A DNA stretch of 46,204 nucleotides. It comes from Paludibacteraceae bacterium. Lineage in GTDB: Bacteria; Bacteroidota; Bacteroidia; Bacteroidales; Paludibacteraceae. This document shows positions 1 to 8,466 of the stretch, one piece after another. Positions within the stretch are counted from its first letter, which is position 1, and every line of letters starts with the position of its first letter. Under the pieces are notes generated by a model. The model had not been told where the DNA came from and did no database searches. It worked only from the letters and a program-made list of their open reading frames with translations. Made by a program: the position numbers and the translations under genes. The stretch spans positions 1 to 46,204 of the forward strand of contig JAFNUD010000049.1 in the NCBI GenBank assembly GCA_017384225.1, given 5' to 3'.

Positions 1-130
1 GGTCCATGCTGCGCCAGCCATTGTCCCGCACGCTGATCAGATCCACGATGGGAGCAGGTTCTTTTTTGGCGAACCACGCAGCTATCCCTTGGGAGATAAA
101 ACTGTTTTTTCCAACGATCAGAATTTTCAT
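1..130 (-). CDS. NAD-dependent epimerase/dehydratase-like protein, N-terminal fragment
   Basis: Only the first 43 codons are in the window; the gene runs off the left edge. The product begins MKILIVGKNSFISQGIAAWF, a Rossmann beta-alpha-beta start with a glycine pattern (G-K-N-S-F-I-S-Q-G) typical of extended SDR sugar epimerases and dehydratases, so a nucleotide-sugar role is likely (inference). The ATG lies one base after the TGA of the reading frame to its right, which suggests translational coupling in an operon. The rest of the protein, including the YxxxK motif that would settle the family, is outside the window. Confidence 0.55.
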   Translation of the reverse strand, partial: MKILIVGKNSFISQGIAAWFAKKEPAPIVDLISVRDNGWRSMD

Positions 131-131
131 A

Positions 132-256
132 TCAATCAAAATAGGCATCCGGATCCGCCTGGATCGAATTTGTGTCTGTTAACGGTCTGTTTCCTGCGGG
201 CCGCAGCAATTGGTAAAGCAATATACATCTGTATCGAATGGGACGATTCAGCATCA
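132..256 (-). pseudogene. C-terminal tail of an unidentified protein, upstream partner of the epimerase-like gene
   Basis: The last ~40 codons of a minus-strand frame end in TGA at 132-134, one base before the ATG of the epimerase-like gene. That is the spacing of two operon genes. The tail reads ...NRPLTDTNSIQADPDAYFD and was not recognised. To the right the frame stays open by chance to 578, but it crosses DNA that clearly encodes an SDR on the other strand, so only the part left of about 257 can be real. The N-terminal part of this gene is missing; see the junction at the EcoRI site (257-262). Confidence 0.35.
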
Positions 257-257
257 G

Positions 258-551
258 AATTCTAAAGAGATTACCAATGTGCATTTCACCACCATCGCCC
301 CCTACTATATCAATACGGGCATGTTCAACGGTGTGCACTCCAGCATCTTCCCTATCCTCAAACCCGAACCAACGGCCAAGAAGATCCTGCATGCTATTGA
401 GCGCAACCAAATCTTCCGTGGCATACCTTTCGGTTTCCATTTCATTCGTTTCTGGCAAGCCATACTGCCCTTCCGTGTCTTTGACTTCGTTTTTGGCACA
501 GTTTTTGGTATTTATCATGCAATGGACAACTTTACTGGTCGCACTAAATAA
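258..551 (+). pseudogene. Truncated short-chain dehydrogenase (SDR16C/HSD17B-like), C-terminal part only
   Basis: About 97 codons encode the C-terminal end of a short-chain dehydrogenase. FTTIAPYYINTGMFNGV matches the region after the catalytic Tyr in retinol/17-beta-HSD-like SDRs (consensus P-x(3)-N/D-T-G-M-F), and the hydrophobic FHFIRFWQAILPFRVFDFVF tail is typical of the membrane-associated members. The Rossmann N-terminus and YxxxK catalytic motif are absent because the frame meets an unrelated minus-strand gene at about 257. The downstream neighbour is an aldehyde dehydrogenase, so the intact pair would be a lipid alcohol/aldehyde oxidation unit (inference). Whether the truncation is biological or a chimera cannot be decided here. 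Confidence 0.6.
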
Positions 552-562
552 ACCCTTTACTT

Positions 563-630
563 GCCACCTATCTGCCACCTATCTCCATTGGAACCTCATT
601 GGAATCTGATTGGAACCTCATTGGAATCTC
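563..630 (+). repeat. Short tandem repeats upstream of the aldehyde dehydrogenase
   Basis: An 11-nt unit GCCACCTATCT occurs twice in tandem (563-573, 574-584). It is followed by two tandem copies of a 22-nt unit that differ at one base (587-608 and 609-630); each unit is itself a doubled ATTGGAA(C/T)CT. They lie between the SDR remnant and the aldehyde dehydrogenase start. Confidence 0.8.
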
Positions 631-685
631 ACCGAAGGATTACTAAGAGAAAATAGGCAGATTTGTGCAGAAAACACATAAGAAT

Positions 686-2080
686 ATGAAAGAATATATT
701 TCCACTACACGAAGCAAGCAGCGTGCCTATTTCCGTTCGGGTGCTACCCTGCCCCTCTGCTTCCGTCGCCAGATGCTGCGCAAGCTCTCTGATGCCATGC
801 ACCAATACGAGAAACCACTCACCGAGGCGCTGTGGACTGACCTCCACAAGTCTTACGAGGAGGCATACCTCACCGAACTGAGTATTGTCTATGGCGAGAT
901 ACGCAATCACCTCCGCCATCTCTCTGGGTGGGCAAAGCCCGAACGCAAGTCCTCTCCTATTGCCATTATGCCTGCTACCAGCAAAGTGGTCAAGCAGCCA
1001 TTGGGTAATACGCTCATTATAGCGCCTTGGAATTATCCCGTTCAGTTGTTGCTCAATCCATTGGTAGGTGCCATATCGGCTGGTTGCACGGCTATGCTCA
1101 AGCCATCGCCTTATGTGCCGAATGTATCTAAAGTACTTAGCGATATGATTCGCAACACTTTTCCTGAAGAGTATATTGCCATCGTTGAGGGCAATCGTGA
1201 AGTCAATCAGATGTTGCTTGCCGAGCGATGGGATTTGATTTTCTTCACAGGTAGTCCATCATTGGGTAAAATGGTTATGGAAGCTGCTGCCAAGACTCTA
1301 ACTCCTGTAGTGTTGGAGTTGGGTGGTAAGAGTCCGTGTATCATTGATAAGGATGCCAATCTGGCAGTAGCGGCCAAGCGTGTAGCGTGGGGTAAGGCGC
1401 TCAATGCGGGTCAAACCTGTATTGCACCCGACTATCTGATGCTCCACGAAGACATCAAAGACCAGTTCCTTCAGTTGCTTGTCAAAGAATGGGAACATCT
1501 TCTGACTAAGGACTCTAAACAGGCCAAGCACTTCGTCCGCATTGTCAATGACAAAGCCCTCAATCGCTTGATTAGTTACCTACCATCTCCTTCGCCTAAT
1601 AGCCCTATCGCCTCATCGCCTAATGGTCGCCTTTACTACGGCGGTCATTACGACCGTGCCGAGCGATATCTAAGTCCGACTATATTGACGGACGTTAGCC
1701 CAGAAGCGCCTGTGATGCAAGAGGAGATTTTTGGTCCGATCTTCCCTGTGATGACATTCAAACAGATTGAAGAGGTCACTACTTTTGTTATGGGTCGTGA
1801 ACGTCCGTTGGCATTGTACTATTTTGGTAATCAAGGCGATTATGTGCTTCGTCATACAATTTCAGGAGGGGCTTGTATCAACGATGTAATCATGCACATT
1901 GTCAATCACAACATGCCATTTGGTGGTGTAGGCAATTCGGGTATGGGGTCATACCACGGAAAAGAAAGCTTCATGACATTTTCTCATCGCCGTTCGGTGG
2001 TCACAACGCCTACCCTTGTGGATATGCCATTCCGCTATATGCCGTACCAGTTATTCCGCCTTATCAAGCGTTTGGTATAA
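686..2080 (+). CDS. NAD(P)-dependent aldehyde dehydrogenase (ALDH3-like)
   Basis: A 464-residue aldehyde dehydrogenase that oxidises an aldehyde to the acid, probably a fatty or aromatic aldehyde given its short ALDH3-type length. Visible motifs are APWNYPVQL (cofactor pocket, ~113-121), FFTGSPSLGK (~186-195), VLELGGKSP with general-base Glu211, and GQTCIAPDY with nucleophile Cys245. EEIFGPIFPV and PFGGVGNSGMG lie toward the C-terminus. The ATG at 686 is preferred; a GTG at 665 would add seven residues. The preceding gene remnant is an SDR, a plausible functional partner. A Ser/Pro-rich stretch at residues ~299-314 looks like an in-frame repeat insertion and is listed separately. Confidence 0.93.
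   Translation: MKEYISTTRSKQRAYFRSGATLPLCFRRQMLRKLSDAMHQYEKPLTEALWTDLHKSYEEAYLTELSIVYGEIRNHLRHLSGWAKPERKSSPIAIMPATSKVVKQPLGNTLIIAPWNYPVQLLLNPLVGAISAGCTAMLKPSPYVPNVSKVLSDMIRNTFPEEYIAIVEGNREVNQMLLAERWDLIFFTGSPSLGKMVMEAAAKTLTPVVLELGGKSPCIIDKDANLAVAAKRVAWGKALNAGQTCIAPDYLMLHEDIKDQFLQLLVKEWEHLLTKDSKQAKHFVRIVNDKALNRLISYLPSPSPNSPIASSPNGRLYYGGHYDRAERYLSPTILTDVSPEAPVMQEEIFGPIFPVMTFKQIEEVTTFVMGRERPLALYYFGNQGDYVLRHTISGGACINDVIMHIVNHNMPFGGVGNSGMGSYHGKESFMTFSHRRSVVTTPTLVDMPFRYMPYQLFRLIKRLV
1580..1627 (+). repeat. In-frame repeat insert inside aldehyde dehydrogenase
   Basis: Family members run from this surface loop directly to the YYGG motif. Here there is an extra PSPSPNSPIASSPNG, encoded by reiterated (A/T)(A/C)TCGCCTCATCGCC-type DNA. 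The same CTCATCGCC units, read in the same frame (IASSP), occur in the epimerase at 5750, the FemAB-like gene and a GT2 gene of this window. This looks like half of the palindromic coding element described at 6380-6505. Confidence 0.65.
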
Positions 2081-2133
2081 GCCCATTAGGTGCGTCTGTG
2101 TGAGAGAACTATTCAACAAACGTGGGGAATTAA

Positions 2134-3408
2134 CTACCCCAACTTCAGTTCAAAGACCTTCTGTCCCACTTCGCAGTTGATACAGCGTTCGTGTTGGCAA
2201 TAGTGTTGATACAGATGAATCAATGCTTGTGAATCGGCAGCAGAGTTTACCTGCTGACCGATCAGACGCCATTGACGAATGATTATATTATCTTCTGCTG
2301 GCAGTTGCCTCATCAATGCTATTGTTTGCTTCGCTGTAGCATAGTCATGCCTTTCTTGTGCATAAGCATAGCGATAGGGCAAGAGGGTATTGATAAGCAA
2401 GATATCCAACGAAGCTTTGCCAATCTTAGGTGGCGATATTAGCAGTGGATGGTGATTATCGCAATCATTTAGTAGTATCAATGAGCGCAGTTGTTGTATG
2501 CTGCTATTCTCTTGTATTTTGGAGAATAGCCATTCTGTTTGGCACATCAGTTGAGCAAACTGTCGTATTCGCACTTCAGGAAAATTCTGCGGACGCATAC
2601 GCGATCTCTTCCACATCTTAGCATCAATAGGAATCAAATTGAATTTCTTTTGCAGAAACAGATACTCACTCCATAATGCCTCTTTCTCTGGGGTGTCAGC
2701 GTTGGCTACATTCAGCAAACCTGACTGTCCTAATAGCATGGCAGTCACTTGAAACAAACTATTTCGGTGCTTCAATATATACAATAGAGGTGTCTGCAAG
2801 GCCAATGATTCAAAGGGCAGACTATTGGTATGAAATCCAAAGTTGTGTGCCAAGGTTATATAGAATGCGTTAGCCCAATCATTATGTGTAATTTTTAGCA
2901 GGCGTTGTATGGCTTCTCTTTTGCATCGCCAACGTTCTTCCAGCAGCATATCGCGCCATCCTTTGGAGAGAAGATCAGGCATCAATAATAGTTGTTGGCT
3001 GCACAGTATATTGGCAAAAGCGCCATCCATTTGTTGTGCTTTCTGTAGTAGACTGCTTAGATAATCATGCCCTTGTGGATAGTGTAGTGCGCATTGTGTC
3101 ACAGCTTCGCCCCGTGAGTTGTATGCCTGTTCATCATCTATGCACACGACATGCAAAATGACATTGTCGTATGCGGGATTGGTGTGATGACGATGTTTTC
3201 TCCAGTCGGATGCACGTACATGTATCTCCACATTGCCTACCCACTCTTGTCCATTGATACACAGATGTACATTGCTAAAATCGGGTCCTGCATCACAGTT
3301 ATGTTGCCCTACGGAGAATATCTCAATGGGCAATCCATCGTTGGTAGATTGCTCTAGCCCAGCCCATAGACCTTGCTGCCATATGTAGTGGAGAAGTATC
3401 TCTGGCAT
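2134..3408 (-). CDS. DUF2851 family protein
   Basis: A 424-residue protein matching the Bacteroidetes DUF2851 family, whose function is unknown. Visible family features are LLHYIWQQGLW at the N-terminus, the GPDFSNV block at residues 40-46, GNVEIHVRASDWRKH (58-71) with conserved E60, H62 and D68, and an acidic/His-rich HHTNPAYDNVILHVV segment. The C-terminus has a cysteine cluster (C-x(5)-C-x(2)-C). The start is ATG at 3408. It lies 26 bp downstream of the mannose-6-phosphate isomerase gene and could be cotranscribed with it. No signal peptide is visible, so it is probably cytoplasmic. Confidence 0.88.
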   Translation of the reverse strand: MPEILLHYIWQQGLWAGLEQSTNDGLPIEIFSVGQHNCDAGPDFSNVHLCINGQEWVGNVEIHVRASDWRKHRHHTNPAYDNVILHVVCIDDEQAYNSRGEAVTQCALHYPQGHDYLSSLLQKAQQMDGAFANILCSQQLLLMPDLLSKGWRDMLLEERWRCKREAIQRLLKITHNDWANAFYITLAHNFGFHTNSLPFESLALQTPLLYILKHRNSLFQVTAMLLGQSGLLNVANADTPEKEALWSEYLFLQKKFNLIPIDAKMWKRSRMRPQNFPEVRIRQFAQLMCQTEWLFSKIQENSSIQQLRSLILLNDCDNHHPLLISPPKIGKASLDILLINTLLPYRYAYAQERHDYATAKQTIALMRQLPAEDNIIIRQWRLIGQQVNSAADSQALIHLYQHYCQHERCINCEVGQKVFELKLG

Positions 3409-3434
3409 AACTATACACTATCTTCCCCATTCTA

Positions 3435-4808
3435 TTACACACTCCAGTGCATAAATTGCGAGATAAGGCGCTTGAATGAGTTTTTAGATGAATTATTGAT
3501 ATATGCCTCAATGAGTTTAGACCCTTCTGTATTTGGGATTATGTCATAATCAGCAATCGCAGCTGGAATCAAGCATGAGAATCCCTCTTGCAGTTGTACC
3601 TCATCTTGCGTACTGCGTATTCGTATAGTACATTTGCCTTTGGTGCAGGTAGTTATAACAAAGGAATCATACTTCACCATATTGCGTCGTATTTCTTTTT
3701 GTATAGATACTACACGCACACTAAAGAACTCTGTATCGATACATGCATTGGCTGTATCAATAGAATCTTGGTAGTTATTTCGATATTCTGGATACACCTG
3801 AAAATCAAGTGCTTGAGCTGCCAATTCCGTATGCAATTCGCGTGGTTGGCCATTGAGGTCTAAGCGATTATAGTCGTAGATACGGTAGGTAATGTCAGAT
3901 GTTTGTTGCACCTCAGCCAACAGTACGCCTTTGCCTATGGCGTGTATGCGTCCAGCAGGCAGGTAGAAGACGTCTCCTGCTTTCACAATATGTTTGGTGA
4001 TTGAGTCTAATATCGTACCATCTGCTACTTTTTGAGCATAGGTTTCGGGTGATAGTAGTTCGTTAAAGCCTGCATATATATACGCATCTGGTTTTGCAGC
4101 TATGACATACCACATTTCTGTTTTACCATTCTCCTGATGCATTTGCTGTGCCATTGTATCATTTGGGTGTACTTGCACACTCAGGTCATCATTGGTATCA
4201 ATTAGTTTTACTAATAGTGGTAAGGTATTGTGGTATTTTGCAGCTACTTGTTTGCCCAACATGGCTTCTGGCATTTTCTGAATAACCTCATTGAGGTTGT
4301 AGCCTGCCCATGTGCCATTCGCGATGATGGATGGTGATTTCTCTACAGCAGAGACTTCCCAACTCTCTCCGATATAGTCTTGTTCGGGCAATTGTTTCCA
4401 GGCTGTCAAATGGTTATTTCCCCACAATTTTTGGTGAAGGTTTGGCTCCATGAGCATAGGATATAGTTTGGTCCGTTGCGCTTCAACCACACATCCTAAT
4501 GCTAACATTTTTACATCTGTGATAGCGTGCAACTCGTAGCTTTTGAGGTGCTCTACGAGCAAGAAATCCTCTGTCGTGCAATGGTGTGTATGCCCATCAA
4601 TGGTAATATCTATTTCTCCACTCAGGATATAGAACATATCTTGCAAGTCTGGGTGTATGTGCTTTGCGCTACGTTCTCCTGCTTTGAGTTCGAGAACAGC
4701 TATCTGTGTGATACTACAGCCACTTTCGTTAGCCGATAGTAGTACGCGCTTGAGTCCCATCTCGTAGGAGGTGGTAGCAGGTTGTATGTCATGTAGATGT
4801 CGTTTCAT
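3435..4808 (-). CDS. manA: Cupin-mannose-6-phosphate isomerase (class I) fusion
   Basis: A 457-residue two-part protein. Residues ~1-110 form a small cupin domain (metal-binding pattern H50-x-H52, then a beta-barrel run MFYILSGEIDITIDG). From ~120 follows a class I phosphomannose isomerase with QVHPND (212-217), the zinc-site Glu231 in KTEMWYV, and YLPAGRIHAIG. The enzyme interconverts mannose-6-P and fructose-6-P, feeding GDP-mannose and so possibly the polysaccharide locus that follows. The start is ATG at 4808; an upstream TTG at 4823 lies in repeat DNA and is unlikely. The cupin may be regulatory or bind sugar; that is inference. Confidence 0.92.
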   Translation of the reverse strand: MKRHLHDIQPATTSYEMGLKRVLLSANESGCSITQIAVLELKAGERSAKHIHPDLQDMFYILSGEIDITIDGHTHHCTTEDFLLVEHLKSYELHAITDVKMLALGCVVEAQRTKLYPMLMEPNLHQKLWGNNHLTAWKQLPEQDYIGESWEVSAVEKSPSIIANGTWAGYNLNEVIQKMPEAMLGKQVAAKYHNTLPLLVKLIDTNDDLSVQVHPNDTMAQQMHQENGKTEMWYVIAAKPDAYIYAGFNELLSPETYAQKVADGTILDSITKHIVKAGDVFYLPAGRIHAIGKGVLLAEVQQTSDITYRIYDYNRLDLNGQPRELHTELAAQALDFQVYPEYRNNYQDSIDTANACIDTEFFSVRVVSIQKEIRRNMVKYDSFVITTCTKGKCTIRIRSTQDEVQLQEGFSCLIPAAIADYDIIPNTEGSKLIEAYINNSSKNSFKRLISQFMHWSV

Positions 4809-4818
4809 AATTTTTTTT

Positions 4819-5248
4819 AACAAAAATACGCTTCGTTACACTCGCTACAAAAATATTCTAAAAATAACAGTTTAATATTAAAAACAATGTACGTCAATTA
4901 TATCGTCAATTATTGTCAATTTAATAGTTGCTATTAGTGAACGATAGACTTAGCGTCTATCTCTGCATAAATACTGCTCTTCGCTCATCGAAGCAAGCTT
5001 CATTCGCTATAACACTATTTATACTACATACCTCCGTTGTCGGTATTGTTCACTAATAATTTTCAGTGCTCTTCGAACTTTTTAATTTTGTTTTGCTCAC
5101 CAATGCAGCGAGCTGCATTTATTTGAGCAAAGACAAAAGATGTTCTTCGATTTTTATTTATTTTTGTAGGCATCGCAGATGCCGTATTTATGTTTCTAAA
5201 AGAATTTGTTTAACAAAAATACGCGGCGCCACGCTTGCTACAAAACAT
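4819..5248. repeat. Intergenic train of palindromic elements (copy near manA)
   Basis: This gene-free stretch is built from repeat modules seen elsewhere in the window. It holds an AACAAAAATACGC...GCTACAAAAATA unit (4819-4855), a (GTCAATTAT)n-like tract (4891-4922), a four-way-junction element (4933-5057, listed separately), a nested hairpin TTTTGCTCA/TGAGCAAA with inner ATGCAGC/GCTGCAT (5090-5137), a hairpin GGCATC/GATGCC (5169-5183) between ATTTTTGTA and GTATTTATG flanks, and a second ACAAAAATACGC...GCTACAAAA unit (5212-5248). Confidence 0.85.
4933..5057. repeat. 125-nt four-way-junction palindromic element (copy H)
   Basis: Perfect 10-bp closing arms ATTAGTGAAC (4933-4942) and GTTCACTAAT (5048-5057) enclose three further stems: ATAGAC/GTCTAT, ATAAATA/TATTTAT capped by GAAGC/GCTTC, and a weak ATACC/GGTAT. 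Size and branching match the elements at 21357-21482 and 33635-33753, although the primary sequence differs. Membership of that family is inferred from geometry. It could act as DNA cruciform or as RNA; the functional strand is unknown. Confidence 0.6.
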
Positions 5249-5262
5249 ACTGACTCCTCGGA

Positions 5263-5724
5263 CTAGAATAGCAAGAGCATCAGTACCGCTATGGGTAGAG
5301 ATCCATCGGTGGTTAGGATAATGTCACCCGAGTAGGTGGACCTACCACGATAGACATATTGTCGATTATAGGTATAGCGTATATCTCCTGAGTAGGTGGA
5401 TTTGCCTTGATATATATAATTGCCATCCCATGTGAGGATAATATCTCCCGAGTAGGTGGACTTGCCATTATGCAAGTACGTCCCATTCCATGTAGATAAG
5501 ATATCTCCAGAGTAAGTAGATTTGCCTTTGTAGATATAGCTACCATCGAAAGTCAATATAATATCCCCTGAATAGGTACTTTTTCCCGTGTACAAATATT
5601 TACCATCCCATGTAAAGAGGATATCTCCCGAATAGGTACTTTTTCCTTTATAGACGTAACTGACAGCAGAAGCTATAGTAGCATATAGCAATAGCGTTAG
5701 GATTATCAGTAATTGTTTTCTCAT
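5263..5724 (-). CDS. Secreted protein of six 20-residue STYSGDI repeats
   Basis: A 153-residue protein with a clear signal peptide (MRKQLLIILTLLLYATIASA). It is followed by six tandem units of 20 residues with consensus xYxYxGKSTYSGDIxxTxDG, then a short hydrophobic end (IAVLMLLLF). The regular Tyr/Gly/Asp pattern suggests a stack of beta-hairpins in an exported or surface protein (inference); I do not recognise the family. At DNA level the repeat is an exact 60-bp period, so copy number could change by slippage or recombination. It lies 26 bp downstream of the wecB-like gene and may be cotranscribed with it. Confidence 0.72.
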   Translation of the reverse strand: MRKQLLIILTLLLYATIASAVSYVYKGKSTYSGDILFTWDGKYLYTGKSTYSGDIILTFDGSYIYKGKSTYSGDILSTWNGTYLHNGKSTYSGDIILTWDGNYIYQGKSTYSGDIRYTYNRQYVYRGRSTYSGDIILTTDGSLPIAVLMLLLF

Positions 5725-5749
5725 AGTTCTGCCTAACTCATTTTTATTT

Positions 5750-6994
5750 CTAAAGGCTCAACAATATCTCCACGATACGTTCTGCGGCGTGGCCATCCCA
5801 GAGTGGTGGGATAGCCCCCAGTTGCCATTGCCCCTCAAAGAGCACATCCAATGCTGGTTTCACCGCTTGTGGATTGGTACCAATCAGTCGGTTCGTACCG
5901 ATAGTGCATGTTTCAGGTCGTTCTGTATTATCGCGCAGGGTGATACATGGCACCCCCATTACCGTGGTCTCCTCGGTGATTCCACCAGAATCGGTCACGA
6001 CCACCTTAGCATGATCTACCAGGTAGTTGAACTCCAGATAGCCCATAGGTGCTACAATATGCAGGTTAGGGAATAGCTCCGCGAGTTGCTCTTCATTTCC
6101 CCAAAGGTTGTAGAATATCTTTGCGGTACGTGGGTGGATTGGGAAGATGATAGGCAGACCATGTACGTTGGTAATGATTTGCTCCATGAGGGCTTTGAGG
6201 TGTTGCTCTTCGTCCACGTTAGCAGGACGGTGCATGGTCATGACCACATAATTTTTCTCTGTGAGTCCCAGCTCATCATAGACGGCAGGCTTGCGGAATC
6301 GTGCGCGATTAGCCAACAATGTATCAATCATCACGTTACCTACCCACCACACACGTTGTACATTGCGCTTAAAAGCGTACTGTTCTTCTTCAAGAACAGG
6401 TAGGTTATGAGGCGATGAGGCGATGAGGCGATAGGCATGTATATCAGCTATGCTGTCCTCCTTGCCTTTAGCCTCTAACCTTTCACCTTTACCCTCTAAC
6501 GACGCTCCCTGCAATAGCAAGTTTTTATTCGCCACTTCGCTGGTGGTGAACATATAGTCGGCGAGGGAGTCGGTGACCATGCGGTTGATTTCTTCGGGCA
6601 TGCTGAGGTCCCAACTGCGGATGCCAGCTTCTACGTGGCAGACGCGGGTATTGAGTTTCTTGGCAACGATGGAGCATGCCATGGTGCTGGTGACATCGCC
6701 TACGACGAGTACCAGATCGGTAGGGTTGGCCATGAGGTCCTTCTCAAATGCAACCATGATGTTGGCGGTTTGCTCGGCTTGTGTGCCGCCACCACAACCG
6801 AGGTTGACGTCGGGCATAGGTATGCCGAGTTCCTCGAAGAAGGTGTCGGACATATTCTTATCGTAGTGCTGACCAGTATGCACGAGACGGTAGTGGATGT
6901 CTTTGCCCGCTTGTGCTGCCGCTTGAATGGCTTTGATAAGTGGCGCAATCTTCATGAAATTGGGGCGTGCGCCTGCGATAAGGGTGATTAACAT
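5750..6994 (-). CDS. wecB: UDP-N-acetylglucosamine 2-epimerase (non-hydrolysing), first paralog
   Basis: A 414-residue non-hydrolysing UDP-GlcNAc 2-epimerase making UDP-ManNAc for surface polysaccharide. It begins MLITLIAGARPNFMK and contains HTGQHYDKNMSD (39-50), GDVTSTMA (99-106), HVEAGIRS (120-127), PEEINR (133-138) and the UDP site TDSGGITEE plus TERPET near the end. Start at 6994 is chosen because family homology begins there; upstream in-frame codons extend into non-family sequence. Residues ~164-205 are an extra segment absent from the family, placed just before VWWVGNVMID and listed separately. A second paralog lies at 29002-30150, with only moderate similarity by eye. Confidence 0.93.
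   Translation of the reverse strand: MLITLIAGARPNFMKIAPLIKAIQAAAQAGKDIHYRLVHTGQHYDKNMSDTFFEELGIPMPDVNLGCGGGTQAEQTANIMVAFEKDLMANPTDLVLVVGDVTSTMACSIVAKKLNTRVCHVEAGIRSWDLSMPEEINRMVTDSLADYMFTTSEVANKNLLLQGASLEGKGERLEAKGKEDSIADIHAYRLIASSPHNLPVLEEEQYAFKRNVQRVWWVGNVMIDTLLANRARFRKPAVYDELGLTEKNYVVMTMHRPANVDEEQHLKALMEQIITNVHGLPIIFPIHPRTAKIFYNLWGNEEQLAELFPNLHIVAPMGYLEFNYLVDHAKVVVTDSGGITEETTVMGVPCITLRDNTERPETCTIGTNRLIGTNPQAVKPALDVLFEGQWQLGAIPPLWDGHAAERIVEILLSL
6380..6505 (-). repeat. In-frame palindromic insert in wecB-like gene
   Basis: The insert encodes LEGKGERLEAKGKEDSIAD and then IHAYRLIASSPHNLP, about 42 residues between the family blocks ANKNLLLQG and VWWVGNVMID. The DNA is a palindrome-like composite: arms of reiterated GAGG(C/T)(G/T)A units flank a hairpin core with AGC-tat-GCT inside GGCA/TGCC. 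Inserts with the same core and frame occur in four other places in the window. Confidence 0.75.
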
Positions 6995-7096
6995 ATATTC
7001 GTAGTTTTTTATTTTAGTTTCAAATGGAAAGTGTATAGTTTCAAGGCAGGGGGACGACACCGCATATCCATGACCTGATTCTGCCTAAACCTTTAG

Positions 7097-8461
7097 TTAA
7101 AACGTAACTGTCTGCAGGGTATTTTTTTGCCATTCTTTATCAAAGAACATTACATAGTATATAGGTAAATAAGCAACTCCATTCTCTACCTTTACATTTC
7201 TCTCATTAGAGAATACAATCGCATTATGTATGCCATAATCTTTATTACTCAATAGCCCATTGAGCGCACTATGAATAGTATAGTCTCTACCCGATTTTAC
7301 TTCTATCGGCAATACAGAAGTATGTTGATAGTCATCAATGATGAAATCCACCTCACCCTTTTGACGATTATCATAATAAAACAATGGATAGCCATGAGTT
7401 GATAATTCTTGTGCAACAACACTTTCATACACTGCCCCAAGATTAATACTTCGTTCATTTTGCAGTATAGGCTGAATATTGGTATCATATAACTTAGCAG
7501 TCAATAATCCAACATCATTTAGGTACAGCTTCAACAGATTTTTTTGTAGCGATTCTGACAAAGGAAATTTGGGATTAGCAATAGCATTCACTCCAAGTGC
7601 TATGGCAGAAGATAATAGATATTCAAACTCATCTACATAACGAGCATATCGGTCCCCTTTCTGTCCCTGTATATCTTTGACGACAACACGTTTTTTCTTA
7701 TTTTCCATTTGCGATACAATCATCGAATAGATGCGATGTATCAACAACTTTCTACTTGCCTTCTCCTCATACTGAGAAGCATCTGCTTCGTACATCGCGG
7801 CAATGGCATTTTGCAATGTGCGTACATTCATTATATTATGGGTTGCCAAATACTCATTTACAACATCAGGCAGCCCACCTACTAATAGATAGCGACGGAA
7901 TAAATCCAACAGTTTATTGTGTTGTTCCTCCGATAAAGATTGCTGTTTATTGAAATGATCATACACATCAGCAATTGCAATTTTTCCATAATTATTTGCC
8001 CAAAGAAATTCTTCAAAATCCAGTGGGTACATCTTCTTGAATATCACACTACCTACTGGTATGGATGTCGTATGACGCAATGCCATTCCCAATGCACTGC
8101 CACTCGCTATAAAATGAAATTTCTTATCTTCTCGCAGGAACTTCAAAAGGGTAAAGTACTGAGGATAGCATTGTATCTCATCAATAAAAATGAGCGTATT
8201 ATTATATTGCCCAAGTTTATCGCCAGCTACAGAACTTAAGCGCAAATAAAACTCATCTATATTATGTACATGCATGAACAATTGTTCACTCTCGTTATCA
8301 GTCACAAAGTTTATCTCTACATAATTGTCAAACAATCGCTTTCCTGCTTCGCGTATCGCATATGACTTACCGACTTGGCGAGCACCTTCTATCAGTAGAA
8401 TTTTATCCGAATTAGAAGTTAAATGCGTTTCTATGTATGTAGTAATCTTGCGCTTCAACAT
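7097..8461 (-). CDS. DUF4143-type AAA ATPase
   Basis: A 454-residue member of the large prokaryotic ATPase family with an N-terminal AAA domain and a C-terminal DUF4143 region. Walker A is GARQVGKS near residue 30, Walker B is LIFIDEIQ near 90, and the sensor-like FIASGSALG follows. The C-terminal part ends with an endonuclease-like KGEVDFII...LPIEVKSG motif (E-V-D-F and E-V-K). Such genes are scattered in many copies in Bacteroidales; their role is unclear and a selfish or DNA-linked function has been suggested. It has its own promoter and three 33-bp-spaced repeats in its leader. It interrupts the polysaccharide locus and is probably an independent unit. Confidence 0.9.
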   Translation of the reverse strand: MLKRKITTYIETHLTSNSDKILLIEGARQVGKSYAIREAGKRLFDNYVEINFVTDNESEQLFMHVHNIDEFYLRLSSVAGDKLGQYNNTLIFIDEIQCYPQYFTLLKFLREDKKFHFIASGSALGMALRHTTSIPVGSVIFKKMYPLDFEEFLWANNYGKIAIADVYDHFNKQQSLSEEQHNKLLDLFRRYLLVGGLPDVVNEYLATHNIMNVRTLQNAIAAMYEADASQYEEKASRKLLIHRIYSMIVSQMENKKKRVVVKDIQGQKGDRYARYVDEFEYLLSSAIALGVNAIANPKFPLSESLQKNLLKLYLNDVGLLTAKLYDTNIQPILQNERSINLGAVYESVVAQELSTHGYPLFYYDNRQKGEVDFIIDDYQHTSVLPIEVKSGRDYTIHSALNGLLSNKDYGIHNAIVFSNERNVKVENGVAYLPIYYVMFFDKEWQKNTLQTVTF

Positions 8462-8466
8462 AGTAA

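Noticed and set aside
238-609. 123-codon plus-strand frame in the first 600 bp
   Set aside because: It is in another frame of the SDR remnant; the SDR frame gives a recognisable family sequence and this one does not.
5263-5724. DNA-level minisatellite only, not a gene
   Set aside because: The signal peptide, intact frame and conserved residues at constant positions in all six units support a coding sequence.
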